DNA of 64,000 nucleotides from Veillonella infantium (lineage in GTDB: Bacteria > Bacillota > Negativicutes > Veillonellales > Veillonellaceae): positions 186,001 through 250,000 of the forward strand of contig NZ_PPDD01000012.1 in NCBI RefSeq assembly GCF_002959895.1, in the 5' to 3' direction. Below the pieces are notes generated by a model. The model was not told the DNA's origin, made no database searches, and worked only from the letters and a program-made list of their open reading frames with translations. Below, one piece after another: positions 24,240 through 32,084 of the stretch. The position numbers and the translations under genes were made by a program. How positions within the stretch are numbered: position 1 is the stretch's first letter; each line of letters opens with the position of its first letter.

Positions 24240-25070
24240 ATGAAAGAAGTTCAAGGACAAAGTTTCCTACAAAATCATCCATGTTACAACAAGGATGCTG
24301 CCGCTAATTGGGGACGTTTACATTTGCCAGTTGCACCGAATTGTAATATTCAATGTAATTATTGTAATCGCAAGTACGATTGCGCTAACGAAAATAGACC
24401 GGGCGTGACGCAACATGTTTATACGCCACAAGAGGCAGCAGTCTTTGTGCATAAGGTATTTGATGCACGTAAGGATATTTCTGTTGTGGGCATTGCAGGA
24501 CCTGGAGATCCTATGTGTGATGCGGATAAGACACTTGAAACATTCCGTCTTGTAAAAAAAGATTTCCCTCACGTCATGCTCTGTTTATCTAGTAATGGCT
24601 TGGCAGTGCCTGATTATGTCGATGAAATCGCTGATTTAGGGATTACTCATGTAACGATTACGGCTAATGCTATTGATCCAGAGATTGCTAAACATGTGTA
24701 TTCCATGGTTCGCTATGATGGGAACATCTATAAGGGGATTGATGGGGCCCGTATCTTATTAGAACGTCAGGCTGAAAGTATTCGTAAATTAAAGGAAAAG
24801 AACATCATCGTTAAGATTAATACTGTAGTAGTACCTGATGTAAATATGGACCATGTACCAGCTATCGCTAAACAAGCAGAAGCATGGGGCGTAGATTTGA
24901 TGAACTGTATTGCTATGATTCCAGTTCATGATACAGCCTTTGAAAACCATCGAGGACCGACTGCAGAAGAGATTGACAATATGCGTCAGTTTATTGGTCA
25001 CTATGTGCCGCAGATGACGCACTGTAAACGTTGTAGAGCTGATGCTATTGGTCGTTTGTGTGAAGCGTAG
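24240..25070 (+). CDS. NifB-like radical SAM protein
   Basis: The 276-residue enzyme carries the full core of NifB, which builds the iron-carbide 8Fe precursor of nitrogenase cofactors. It has HPC (13-15), the radical-SAM C35xxxC39xxC42 inside APNCNIQCNYCNRKYDC, NENRPGV, AGPGDP, CLSSNGL, THVTITANAIDPEI, KINTVVVPDVN and the C-terminal CKRCRADAIG. The NafY-like tail of longer NifB proteins is absent. No nifH, nifD, nifK, nifE or nifN is in the window. It is the last gene of a tight three-gene operon with a Tat-exported binding protein and a NapH-like protein. The actual product is unknown. Confidence 0.88.
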   Translation: MKEVQGQSFLQNHPCYNKDAAANWGRLHLPVAPNCNIQCNYCNRKYDCANENRPGVTQHVYTPQEAAVFVHKVFDARKDISVVGIAGPGDPMCDADKTLETFRLVKKDFPHVMLCLSSNGLAVPDYVDEIADLGITHVTITANAIDPEIAKHVYSMVRYDGNIYKGIDGARILLERQAESIRKLKEKNIIVKINTVVVPDVNMDHVPAIAKQAEAWGVDLMNCIAMIPVHDTAFENHRGPTAEEIDNMRQFIGHYVPQMTHCKRCRADAIGRLCEA

Positions 25071-25076
25071 AAGCAT

Positions 25077-25107
25077 AAAAGGCTATATACCAGAGTATAT
25101 AGCCTTA
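25077..25107. terminator. Bidirectional terminator between nifB-like and class V aminotransferase genes
   Basis: GGCTATATAC pairs with GTATATAGCC around CAGA. An A run precedes it and TTA follows, and the flanking genes converge. Confidence 0.8.
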
Positions 25108-25118
25108 ACGATTATGTA

Positions 25119-26276
25119 TTATTTAGTATTTTTAAGGATTCTATGTAGCGCAGATAATGCGGTTTCCACATCTTCATATGTGTTAGCATAGCCAAAGGAG
25201 AATCGCACAGTTCCTTCTGGATAGGTACCTAGCGTTTGGTGTGCTCGTGGGGCACAGTGTAGTCCGACGCGTGTCATGATGTGATACTTTGACTCTAGTT
25301 CATATGCAATACTGGCAGCATCCATATCATCAATTGTGATGGATACGACGGCTGTTCTATCTTGGATATCTTGTTTGCCGATGATGTTAACTCCAGTTAT
25401 TGAGTGTAAACCTTCGAGAAAGGCTTTTGTCAAAGCTAGTTCGTGGTTGTGGATATTCTCCATGCCGATCGATTCGATGTAGGAAACTCCTTCATTGAGG
25501 CCGATAATGCCAGGTAGATTTAACGTGCCTGCTTCAAAGGCGTCGGGCATGTTAGTAGGCATCGTTTCTAAATGTGAAAAGCTGCCTGTACCGCCGGCGA
25601 TAAGAGGTGTTAAGATTTGAGCCATTTCTTTGGTTAAAATAATGCCACCAATACCTTGTGGTCCCAATAAGCCTTTATGACCCGTAAAGCAAAGTGCATC
25701 TATATGATATGCTTTCACATCAATAGGGATAACACCAGCTGTTTGGGCTGCGTCTACAATGAAATGTAGATTATGAGCCTTGCAGATAGCACCTATTGAT
25801 TCAATAGGCTGTATGGTACCACATACATTAGATGCGTGGTTGGTAATAATAGCCACTGTATTTGGACGGATAAGAGACTTAATGGCATCTTTTTCAATAG
25901 AGCCTGTAACATCACAAGGAATAATATCAAAGGTAATGCCCTTATCCAGTAGTTGGGTAAGAGGTCTCATAACTGCATTGTGCTCTATAGAGCTAACGAG
26001 TACATGATCACCTGCTTTCAATAGGCCCTTGATGACCATATTTAAGCTCATCGTCACATTTTGCGTAAAGATGACATGCGATGGATCATGGCCGTTGAAT
26101 AAGGTATTTAGTCGTTGTCTTGTTGTATAGATAATATCCTCTACATCGTAGGCGAGAGCATAGGATCCACGGTTAATATTAATACCGTAGTTCGTTATAT
26201 AGTTTGCCATGGCATTAGCCACATTAGGTGCTTTAGGAAACGTGGTACTTGCATTATCTAAATAGATATAGTCCAT
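25119..26276 (-). CDS. Cysteine desulfurase-like class V aminotransferase (EF2568-type)
   Basis: The 385-residue PLP enzyme has the class V hallmarks YLDNASTTFPK, the VDAAQTAG active-site segment and the PLP lysine in FTGHKGLLGPQGIGG, and a cysteine in RVGLHCAPRAH. The short N-terminus starting directly at YIYLDNAST fits the EF2568-like subgroup, often found beside SelD and selenium-cofactor genes. It could release sulfur or selenium from (seleno)cysteine. The start at 26276 follows GGAGA. A 45-residue upstream in-frame extension is not family-like. It is divergent from yedE, about 120 bp away. Confidence 0.85.
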   Translation of the reverse strand: MDYIYLDNASTTFPKAPNVANAMANYITNYGININRGSYALAYDVEDIIYTTRQRLNTLFNGHDPSHVIFTQNVTMSLNMVIKGLLKAGDHVLVSSIEHNAVMRPLTQLLDKGITFDIIPCDVTGSIEKDAIKSLIRPNTVAIITNHASNVCGTIQPIESIGAICKAHNLHFIVDAAQTAGVIPIDVKAYHIDALCFTGHKGLLGPQGIGGIILTKEMAQILTPLIAGGTGSFSHLETMPTNMPDAFEAGTLNLPGIIGLNEGVSYIESIGMENIHNHELALTKAFLEGLHSITGVNIIGKQDIQDRTAVVSITIDDMDAASIAYELESKYHIMTRVGLHCAPRAHQTLGTYPEGTVRFSFGYANTYEDVETALSALHRILKNTK

Positions 26277-26396
26277 AGGTAATCTCCATGAATAACAAGG
26301 TGTATTTATGGTTATTATATCATGAGTCATATGCTTGATAGGGTAGGAGTATATACTCATACATTTGTAGTGTAGTTTGTTTGAAAGGAGTTTATT

Positions 26397-27458
26397 ATGA
26401 GTGGGTCTCATGAAAAAAGGAATTTAATTATTGCAGGCCTTATTATTGGCGCTATTGCAGGCTTCCTCGTATTGGCTGGCAATCCGGGCAATATGGGCTT
26501 CTGTATTGCTTGCTTTGTTCGCGATACTGTCGGTGGCCTAGGTCTACATCGTGCTGCGCCGGTACAGTACATTCGCCCAGAAATTATCGGTCTTATTTTA
26601 GGGGCTTATTTATTATCCATGATTCGTGGTGAACACCAAAGCAAAGGTGGTTCTTCTCCAATTATTCGATTTATTCTCGGCTTCTTTGTTATGATTGGTG
26701 CTTTGATGTTCCTCGGCTGTCCGATTCGTATGATTTTAAGACTTGGCGGCGGTGACTTAAATGCGTTGTTCGGCATTGCTGGTTTTGCTGGTGGTATCGG
26801 CTTTGGTACTATATTCTTGAAAAAAGGTTATTCTTTACAGCGTACCTATGCATTGAGTAAATTAGAGTCCGCTATGATGCCTGCTATCCAAGTTGGTTTG
26901 CTAGTTTTAGTAGTAGCGGCTCCAGCATTTATCTTCTTTAGTCAAAAAGGTCCTGGTGCTATGCATGCACCTTGGTTAATTTCATTGGCGGCAGGCCTCG
27001 TGGTAGGTGGCTTATCTCAAGTTAGCCGTCTTTGTACCGTTGGTGGTTTCCGCGATTTATTCTTGTTCAAAAAATCTATCCTTATCTTTGGTTATTTAGC
27101 TGTTCTCGTTGGTGTATTCGTTGTAAATATTAGCTTTGGTAATTTCCATCTTGGCTTTGAAAACCAACCGATTGCACATACAGATGGATTGTGGAACTTC
27201 CTAGGCATGGCGCTTGCTGGTTTCTGTAGCATATTGCTTGGCGGTTGTCCGTTGCGTCAATTAATTATGACTGGTGAAGGTAATTCCGATTCTGCTGTTA
27301 CAGTACTTGGCCTCGGGGCTGGTGCAGCATTTGCTCATAATTTTGGCTTAGCCGCTTCTGGTGCAGGCCCTACATTAAATGGTGAAATTGCTGTAGTTGT
27401 TGGTTTTGTAGTAGCATTTATTATTGCTGTAGTTAATACAAAACGTGCCAATGCTTGA
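26397..27458 (+). CDS. yedE: YedE-family putative selenium transporter
   Basis: The 353-residue protein has about ten membrane helices and two YeeE/YedE repeats with conserved cysteines (NMGFCIACFVRD, FLGCPIRM, SRLCTVGGFRD, GGCPLRQL). The YedE group co-occurs with SelD and YedF and is thought to import selenium or sulfur species. The start at 26397 follows AAAGGAG. A DUF3343 gene follows 17 bases later. The nearby divergent class V aminotransferase completes selenium locus B. Confidence 0.9.
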   Translation: MSGSHEKRNLIIAGLIIGAIAGFLVLAGNPGNMGFCIACFVRDTVGGLGLHRAAPVQYIRPEIIGLILGAYLLSMIRGEHQSKGGSSPIIRFILGFFVMIGALMFLGCPIRMILRLGGGDLNALFGIAGFAGGIGFGTIFLKKGYSLQRTYALSKLESAMMPAIQVGLLVLVVAAPAFIFFSQKGPGAMHAPWLISLAAGLVVGGLSQVSRLCTVGGFRDLFLFKKSILIFGYLAVLVGVFVVNISFGNFHLGFENQPIAHTDGLWNFLGMALAGFCSILLGGCPLRQLIMTGEGNSDSAVTVLGLGAGAAFAHNFGLAASGAGPTLNGEIAVVVGFVVAFIIAVVNTKRANA

Positions 27459-27475
27459 GTTAGAAATGAGTGACT

Positions 27476-27724
27476 ATGAAATATATTGCTACGTTTTACT
27501 CTCACTTTGGAGCCATTCGTTTTAAACGAGAGGCTCCTGAAGGGGTAACAAATATAGAACTTCGTCCGGTGCCACGCGATTTGAGTTCTTCCTGTGGTAC
27601 AAGTGCATCATTTGATGCCGGTGAAAGCTTTACGTTTACAGATGATCCTACAGAGGAGATTGAGCAAATCGTTGCTGTCACTGATAAGGGGTATAGAACT
27701 ATATTTGAAAGTCCCAATAAATAA
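27476..27724 (+). CDS. DUF3343 protein (paralog of 8634)
   Basis: This 82-residue protein of DUF3343 starts MKYIATFYSHFGAIRFKR and has the family SSSCGTS motif with its cysteine near residue 40. GTG at 27470 is a possible alternative start, but ATG at 27476 fits the family. It follows yedE closely. Like its paralog in selenium locus A it probably belongs to selenium or sulfur handling, though its reaction is unknown. Confidence 0.82.
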   Translation: MKYIATFYSHFGAIRFKREAPEGVTNIELRPVPRDLSSSCGTSASFDAGESFTFTDDPTEEIEQIVAVTDKGYRTIFESPNK

Positions 27725-27782
27725 ACATTACAGCCTCTTAGCGTTGCTAATATAAGCGGTTCTATAATCATTTTGTAATGTA

Positions 27783-27817
27783 AAAGAGGAGCTATCCGTT
27801 GGATAGCTCCTCTTTGT
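27783..27817. terminator. Terminator between yedE-DUF3343 and merR
   Basis: AAAGAGGAGCTATCC pairs perfectly with GGATAGCTCCTCTTT around GTT. It is symmetrical between converging genes. Confidence 0.88.
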
Positions 27818-28314
27818 TATACAGCTCTATATTTTTTAGGTGATTCACCTTTTTCAGCGGCTTCTTTATCAGCGCGCCATTTGCGTTCGAAATATTTATG
27901 ATACTCTACAGGAACATCATCAGGTGTTAAGCTTTCATAAAAACTAGTAGTTCCATTTGCTTGAGCTTGTTCATAAAACCATGTTTTAAATTCTAGCATG
28001 GACAAGCGTGCTTGTAGGTTTTCGATTTCTACTAATACGCGATCTCGTTGATTTCTAATGATAGATAATCTTTCATTAATGCGACTATCACCTTCGACGC
28101 AGTAGTCGATAAAATGCTTTATTTCCTTAATAGGCATACCGGTATGCTTCATGCATTCAATCAATTCTAACCAATCCATATCTGTGTCATGGAATACACG
28201 GATACCACCAGCAGAACGTTCTACAAAGGGCAATAGACCTTCTTTATCATAGTAACGCAATGTAGAAGGTGCCACATTTAGTTTTTTTGCGATTTCGCCA
28301 ACAGTATATGTCAT
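27817..28314 (-). CDS. MerR-family transcriptional regulator
   Basis: The 165-residue protein has the MerR winged helix at its N-terminus (YTVGEIAKKLNVAPSTLRYYDKEGLLPF and the IRVFHDTDMDWLELIECMKHTGMPIKEIKHF wing and recognition parts). A long dimerization coiled coil follows (about 75-115). The C-terminal domain lacks an obvious metal-binding cysteine set, so the signal is probably not a heavy metal. The start at 28314 follows AAAGGAGGTCCT. It is divergent from the DXS-like gene, and the shared region carries dyads and a 19-bp-spaced promoter. Confidence 0.92.
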   Translation of the reverse strand: MTYTVGEIAKKLNVAPSTLRYYDKEGLLPFVERSAGGIRVFHDTDMDWLELIECMKHTGMPIKEIKHFIDYCVEGDSRINERLSIIRNQRDRVLVEIENLQARLSMLEFKTWFYEQAQANGTTSFYESLTPDDVPVEYHKYFERKWRADKEAAEKGESPKKYRAV

Positions 28315-28398
28315 AGGACCTCCTTTTGGGTTCATATTAAATTCGTAAAAGATTTAGTGTCAGGAGTAATGTATTAAGCGTATAATATACGTATATTT

Positions 28399-28460
28399 TT
28401 AAGGTTAGAGTTAAGTTTTACGTTCTCGCTTGACTTAAACCTAACTTTAAGTTCTATACT
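28399..28460 (+). promoter_or_regulatory. MerR-type promoter and operators between merR and the DXS-like gene
   Basis: TTGACT (28430-28435) and TATACT (28455-28460) are separated by 19 bases, the long spacer of MerR-activated promoters. A perfect dyad ACTTAAA-N6-TTTAAGT (28433-28452) fills that spacer. A related dyad, TTAAGG-TTAGAG-TTAAGT (28399-28416), lies just upstream. It could be a second operator or overlap the merR promoter. Confidence 0.75.
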
Positions 28461-28555
28461 TATTACATGCTGGACATACAGTATAGCACGGTTAGTAATA
28501 CAATACAAATTCTAGAGGTTGTATTGTTATATGACACCTAATGAAAGGAACACAT

Positions 28556-29701
28556 ATGAACTTAATTGATATAAAATCTCCAGCCGATTTAAAAGGCTTA
28601 TCTATTTCTGAATTAACAGACTTAACAGCACAAGCTCGTCAAGCTCTTATGACAAAGGTTTCTGAGCATGGTGGTCATTTTGGCCCTCCTATGGGCGTAG
28701 CGGAAATGATTATGGCCTTGCACTATGTATTTAATTCTCCTGTAGATAAGATTGTTTATGACGTGTCTCATCAGTCTTATGTACATAAAATGGTCACAGG
28801 TCGTGCATTGGCGTTCTTAGATCACGATCATTATGATGACGTAACGGGTTATACAGATCATACTGAAAGTGAGCACGATTTCTTCAATATTGGTCATACC
28901 TCCACATCTATTTCTTTAGCATCTGGTTTAGCAACAGCTCGTAATTTAAAAGGGGACTCTGAAAATATTATCGCTATCATTGGCGATGGTTCTTTGTCTG
29001 GCGGTGAAGCATTTGAAGGTTTTGATTATGCGGCCACATTAGACAGCAATATGATTATTATTGTCAATGATAATGACCAATCCATTGCAGAAAATCATGG
29101 TGGCTTGTATCGTGGTCTTCGTGAATTACGCGAGTCTAATGGTGAAAGCTCTAACAATATCTTTAAGGCTCTTGGTTTGGATTATCGTTTTGTAGCCGAT
29201 GGCAATGATTTGGAAACATTAATCAATGTGTTTAAGGATGTAAAAGATATTAACCATCCTATAGTTTTACATATTGTTACTCAAAAAGGTAAGGGTTATG
29301 CTATTGCAGAGCAAAATAAAGAGGCCTTCCACTGGACAAGGCCATTTGATTTAGAAACAGGTAAACTCAAAAAGGAACATCATGGTCCGACCTATGCTGG
29401 TACAATTGCGGACTATTTGATGGAACAAATTAAAGTAGATCCAACAGTGGTAGCTATTAATGCAGGGACACCAGGTGGCTTTGGCTTTAACTCTGAATGG
29501 CGTAACGAAGCTGGTAAACAATATATCGATGTAGGCATTGCGGAAGAACATGCCATTGCGATGAGTTCTGGTATTGCAAAAAATGGCGGTAAGCCAGTGT
29601 TCAGTGTAGATAGTACCTTCTTACAACGCGCTTATGACCAATTGGTTCAAGATCTTTGCGTCAATAATAACAGTGCGGTTATTATCAATCATATGGCATG
29701 A
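28556..29701 (+). CDS. DXS-like transketolase-family protein, N-terminal part (frameshifted gene)
   Basis: The 381-residue product contains the thiamine-diphosphate domain of a 1-deoxyxylulose-5-phosphate synthase-like enzyme (KIVYDVSHQSYVHKMVTGR; IIGDGSLSGGEAFEGFD...NDNDQS). It then has the first part of the pyrimidine-binding domain (VGIAEEHAIAMSSGIAKNGGKPVF). It stops inside that domain at TGA 29699-29701. The rest is encoded by 29698-30300 in another frame, so one enzyme of about 581 residues is split. It resembles DXS but has GHFGPPMG instead of the usual GGHL motif, so it may be a paralog. The start at 28556 follows GAAAGGA. Confidence 0.8.
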   Translation: MNLIDIKSPADLKGLSISELTDLTAQARQALMTKVSEHGGHFGPPMGVAEMIMALHYVFNSPVDKIVYDVSHQSYVHKMVTGRALAFLDHDHYDDVTGYTDHTESEHDFFNIGHTSTSISLASGLATARNLKGDSENIIAIIGDGSLSGGEAFEGFDYAATLDSNMIIIVNDNDQSIAENHGGLYRGLRELRESNGESSNNIFKALGLDYRFVADGNDLETLINVFKDVKDINHPIVLHIVTQKGKGYAIAEQNKEAFHWTRPFDLETGKLKKEHHGPTYAGTIADYLMEQIKVDPTVVAINAGTPGGFGFNSEWRNEAGKQYIDVGIAEEHAIAMSSGIAKNGGKPVFSVDSTFLQRAYDQLVQDLCVNNNSAVIINHMA

Positions 29702-30300
29702 ACGATGTTACGCATTTAGGATTCTTTGATATTCCTATGCTTACAAGCATTCCTAACTTAGTATACTTAGCACCTACTAATAATGAAGAATTGTTGGCTA
29801 TGACGGAATATGGAGTGCATCAACACGAGCATCCTGTGGCTATTCGTGTTCCTGTAGGTGAATTTACATCTACTGGTGTAGCCGATACGACTGATTACAG
29901 CATTTTAAATAAATCTGAGGTGACTCGTCGTGGTGAACGCATTGCCTTGTTAGGCCTTGGTAATTTCTACCATTTGGCAAATCAAGTGGCTGATGCATTG
30001 GCTAAAGACGGTATCAATGCAACTGTAGTAAATCCTAAATTTGCTTCTGGTCTTGATGAAGCATTACTGGAAGAATTGAAAGCAAATCATTCTGTAGTAT
30101 TTACATTGGAAGATGGTGTAGTTGAAGGCGGTTGGGGACAACGTGTAGCTAGCTTCTACGGTCCATCTGATGTGCGTGTTAAAAACTATGGTATTGCTAA
30201 AGAATTCCACGATCGCTATGATGCAACGGAATTGTTACGAGAAAATGGCGTTTCTTTAGATCAGATTGTAGCGGATGCTAAACAAATTTTATCCGTTTAG
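29698..30300 (+). CDS. DXS-like transketolase-family protein, C-terminal part (frameshifted gene)
   Basis: The 200-residue reading frame begins MNDVTHLGFFDIPML, which in DXS proteins continues directly from the pyrimidine-binding domain. It ends with the transketolase C-terminal domain (VEGGWGQRVASFYG near residue 143). ATG 29698 overlaps the upstream TGA as ATGA, so re-initiation is possible. However, the break falls in the middle of a folded domain and is best explained by loss of one G (GGG to GG at 29695-29696). It may be a real mutation or an assembly error. Confidence 0.75.
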   Translation: MNDVTHLGFFDIPMLTSIPNLVYLAPTNNEELLAMTEYGVHQHEHPVAIRVPVGEFTSTGVADTTDYSILNKSEVTRRGERIALLGLGNFYHLANQVADALAKDGINATVVNPKFASGLDEALLEELKANHSVVFTLEDGVVEGGWGQRVASFYGPSDVRVKNYGIAKEFHDRYDATELLRENGVSLDQIVADAKQILSV

Positions 30301-30337
30301 TTCGATGAAATATTAAATAAATAATTTTATCTATAAA

Positions 30338-30378
30338 TGCAGTAGAAATATGGGTTTACCCTGTTTCTACTGCATTAT
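30338..30378 (+). terminator. Terminator of the DXS-like gene
   Basis: TGCAGTAGAAA pairs with TTTCTACTGCA around a GGGTTTACCC-containing loop, followed by an AT-rich tract. No long T run follows, so strength is uncertain. Confidence 0.65.
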
Positions 30379-30578
30379 TTCTAGTTTTATATTTTATAAA
30401 AATATAAAATTTGTTAAAAGATTATAGATTTTTTTCGAATAGGACTATAAAAATTAGATGAAGTATTATATAATATTATCTACAGTATGTATTACAGTAG
30501 AACAAGTTTGTTGTTAATGTACAAAAATATCACAGTATTATATAAGTAAGTATTAATGAAAAGGGAGATTGTAAGACG

Positions 30579-31262
30579 TTGAAAAAAGTATTAACCTTAA
30601 CATTAGCCGTGGCCATCGTCGCCGGTGGCTATATGTCTGAGGCTAATGGGGCGGGAGAACAGCCTTCTAAGCAGGCACCGTCTATATCTGAGATAAACAT
30701 ATATACGCCTAAAGAACTCAATGCACGTCAAAAAGACTTGGTTGATATCGGTCGCTATACAGCATCCGGTGATCAAGGTGCATTGAAAAGTACAATCGCC
30801 TCTGCTATTGAGCGAGGTACGTTGACACCGCAAGAGGTGAGTATTGCGATTCGCCAACTTTACTCTGCTGCTGGTTTAAAGCAAATGAATGCAGCATTAG
30901 CTACATTTGATCAATTACGTGAGGAGCGTCCTGAGTTTGGCGCTGATTACGAAAAAATGGTTCCAAAGCAAACAGGACTTAGTGCTTTATTGGGGAATGG
31001 CACTAATGGGGCTGCTTTGGCTAAGGCTAAAAATGAGGATACAAAAGAAGCGGTTCAATACAATACGTTCCGTATGAAGAAACCAAAACCGCAAAATCGT
31101 AATCGCTCTCGCCTTGGTAAGTTGGACCGTGAATTGGTCGCTGCCGCAGCTTTAGGTACGCGTGTAGGTAAAAATAATCTATTCGCTGCATCTGAAAAGA
31201 GTTTATCTGAGCTTGGCCTCAGCAAATATCAAATTGAAAATCTTGAATCTTTGATTTTCTAA
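30579..31262 (+). CDS. Secreted carboxymuconolactone decarboxylase-like protein
   Basis: The 227-residue product starts with a signal peptide (LTLTLAVAIVAGGYMSEANGA). Residues about 45-120 (NARQKDLVDIGRYTASGDQGALKSTI...GLKQMNAALATF) resemble the CMD/AhpD-like helical fold. I do not see the CxxC active site that AhpD-type members use, so enzyme activity is doubtful. The C-terminal half is basic and ends in a second helical segment. Translation starts at TTG (30579), after AAGGGAGATT. It is a single-gene unit with its own terminator. The role is unknown. Confidence 0.6.
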   Translation: MKKVLTLTLAVAIVAGGYMSEANGAGEQPSKQAPSISEINIYTPKELNARQKDLVDIGRYTASGDQGALKSTIASAIERGTLTPQEVSIAIRQLYSAAGLKQMNAALATFDQLREERPEFGADYEKMVPKQTGLSALLGNGTNGAALAKAKNEDTKEAVQYNTFRMKKPKPQNRNRSRLGKLDRELVAAAALGTRVGKNNLFAASEKSLSELGLSKYQIENLESLIF

Positions 31263-31268
31263 GAATAT

Positions 31269-31304
31269 AAAGACCTACTTCTTTGGAAGTAGGTCTTTTT
31301 TATG
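31269..31304 (+). terminator. Terminator of the CMD-like gene
   Basis: AAGACCTACTT pairs with AAGTAGGTCTT, followed by a T run. Confidence 0.9.
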
Positions 31305-31423
31305 TATATGAGAAGGGAAATGTAATTGACGTTTAACTCCCCCTTTTCTATAATTAATAAGATAGGTATATGATCTGTAATAATAGATATAATTAATAGT
31401 TAACATAGATGTAAGGAGAAAGT

Positions 31424-32083
31424 ATGCGCCTTCGTAGAAAACCGTGGATTGATGAAGCTATCCACGAATATGACTCTCATATTATTTTGTCCGGCCAGGA
31501 ACAGTACAAGGGCAAATGGCGTGAGTTATTTGCCCATCCTGAACGACCATTATATATGGAACTTGGTACAGGTAAGGGTCGTTTTATTGCCGGTATGTCC
31601 GAAGCGTATCCAGATGCTAACTTCGTAGGATTTGAAGTGCAAATTGGGGTAATTTATTACGCAGCACAAAAAATCTTTGAAGCAGAGCGAGATAATGCTA
31701 AGGTATCTCTCTTTGATATTGCTGGTATTGAAGAGGTTGTTGCGCCAGGTGAAGTAGATCGCTTTTATATCAACTTCTGTGATCCTTGGCCTAAGGCAAA
31801 ACATGCTAAGCGTCGCCTCACATATCATACATTCCTTGATCGTTATGCTCGTCTTTTAAAAGACGGTGGTGAGGTTCACTTTAAAACTGATAATGAAGGT
31901 TTATTTATGTTCTCTCTTGAAGAATTCAAAGAATGTGGATGGGAACTTAAAAATGTAACCTATGATTTACATAGTACAGACCTTCCAAATGTAAAAACTG
32001 AGTATGAAGAAAAGTTTAGTGCTAAAGGGCAACCTATTTTCCGCTTAGAAGCAATTAAGCCAAAAGTACAAAAGGAGGCTTAA
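31424..32083 (+). CDS. trmB: tRNA (guanine-N7-)-methyltransferase TrmB
   Basis: The 219-residue SAM-dependent enzyme methylates G46 of tRNA. The SAM motif ELGTGKGRFIAGMSE, the FVGFEVQ segment, the NFCDPWPKAKHAKRRL signature and GGEVHFKTDNEGLF are all present. The start at 31424 follows AAGGAG. It lies one base before an FtsW/RodA-family gene and is cotranscribed with it. Confidence 0.95.
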   Translation: MRLRRKPWIDEAIHEYDSHIILSGQEQYKGKWRELFAHPERPLYMELGTGKGRFIAGMSEAYPDANFVGFEVQIGVIYYAAQKIFEAERDNAKVSLFDIAGIEEVVAPGEVDRFYINFCDPWPKAKHAKRRLTYHTFLDRYARLLKDGGEVHFKTDNEGLFMFSLEEFKECGWELKNVTYDLHSTDLPNVKTEYEEKFSAKGQPIFRLEAIKPKVQKEA

Positions 32084-32084
32084 C

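Noticed and set aside
29690-29705. Programmed ribosomal frameshift in the DXS-like gene
   Set aside because: No slippery heptamer and no downstream stimulatory hairpin were seen. A one-base loss explains the break more simply.
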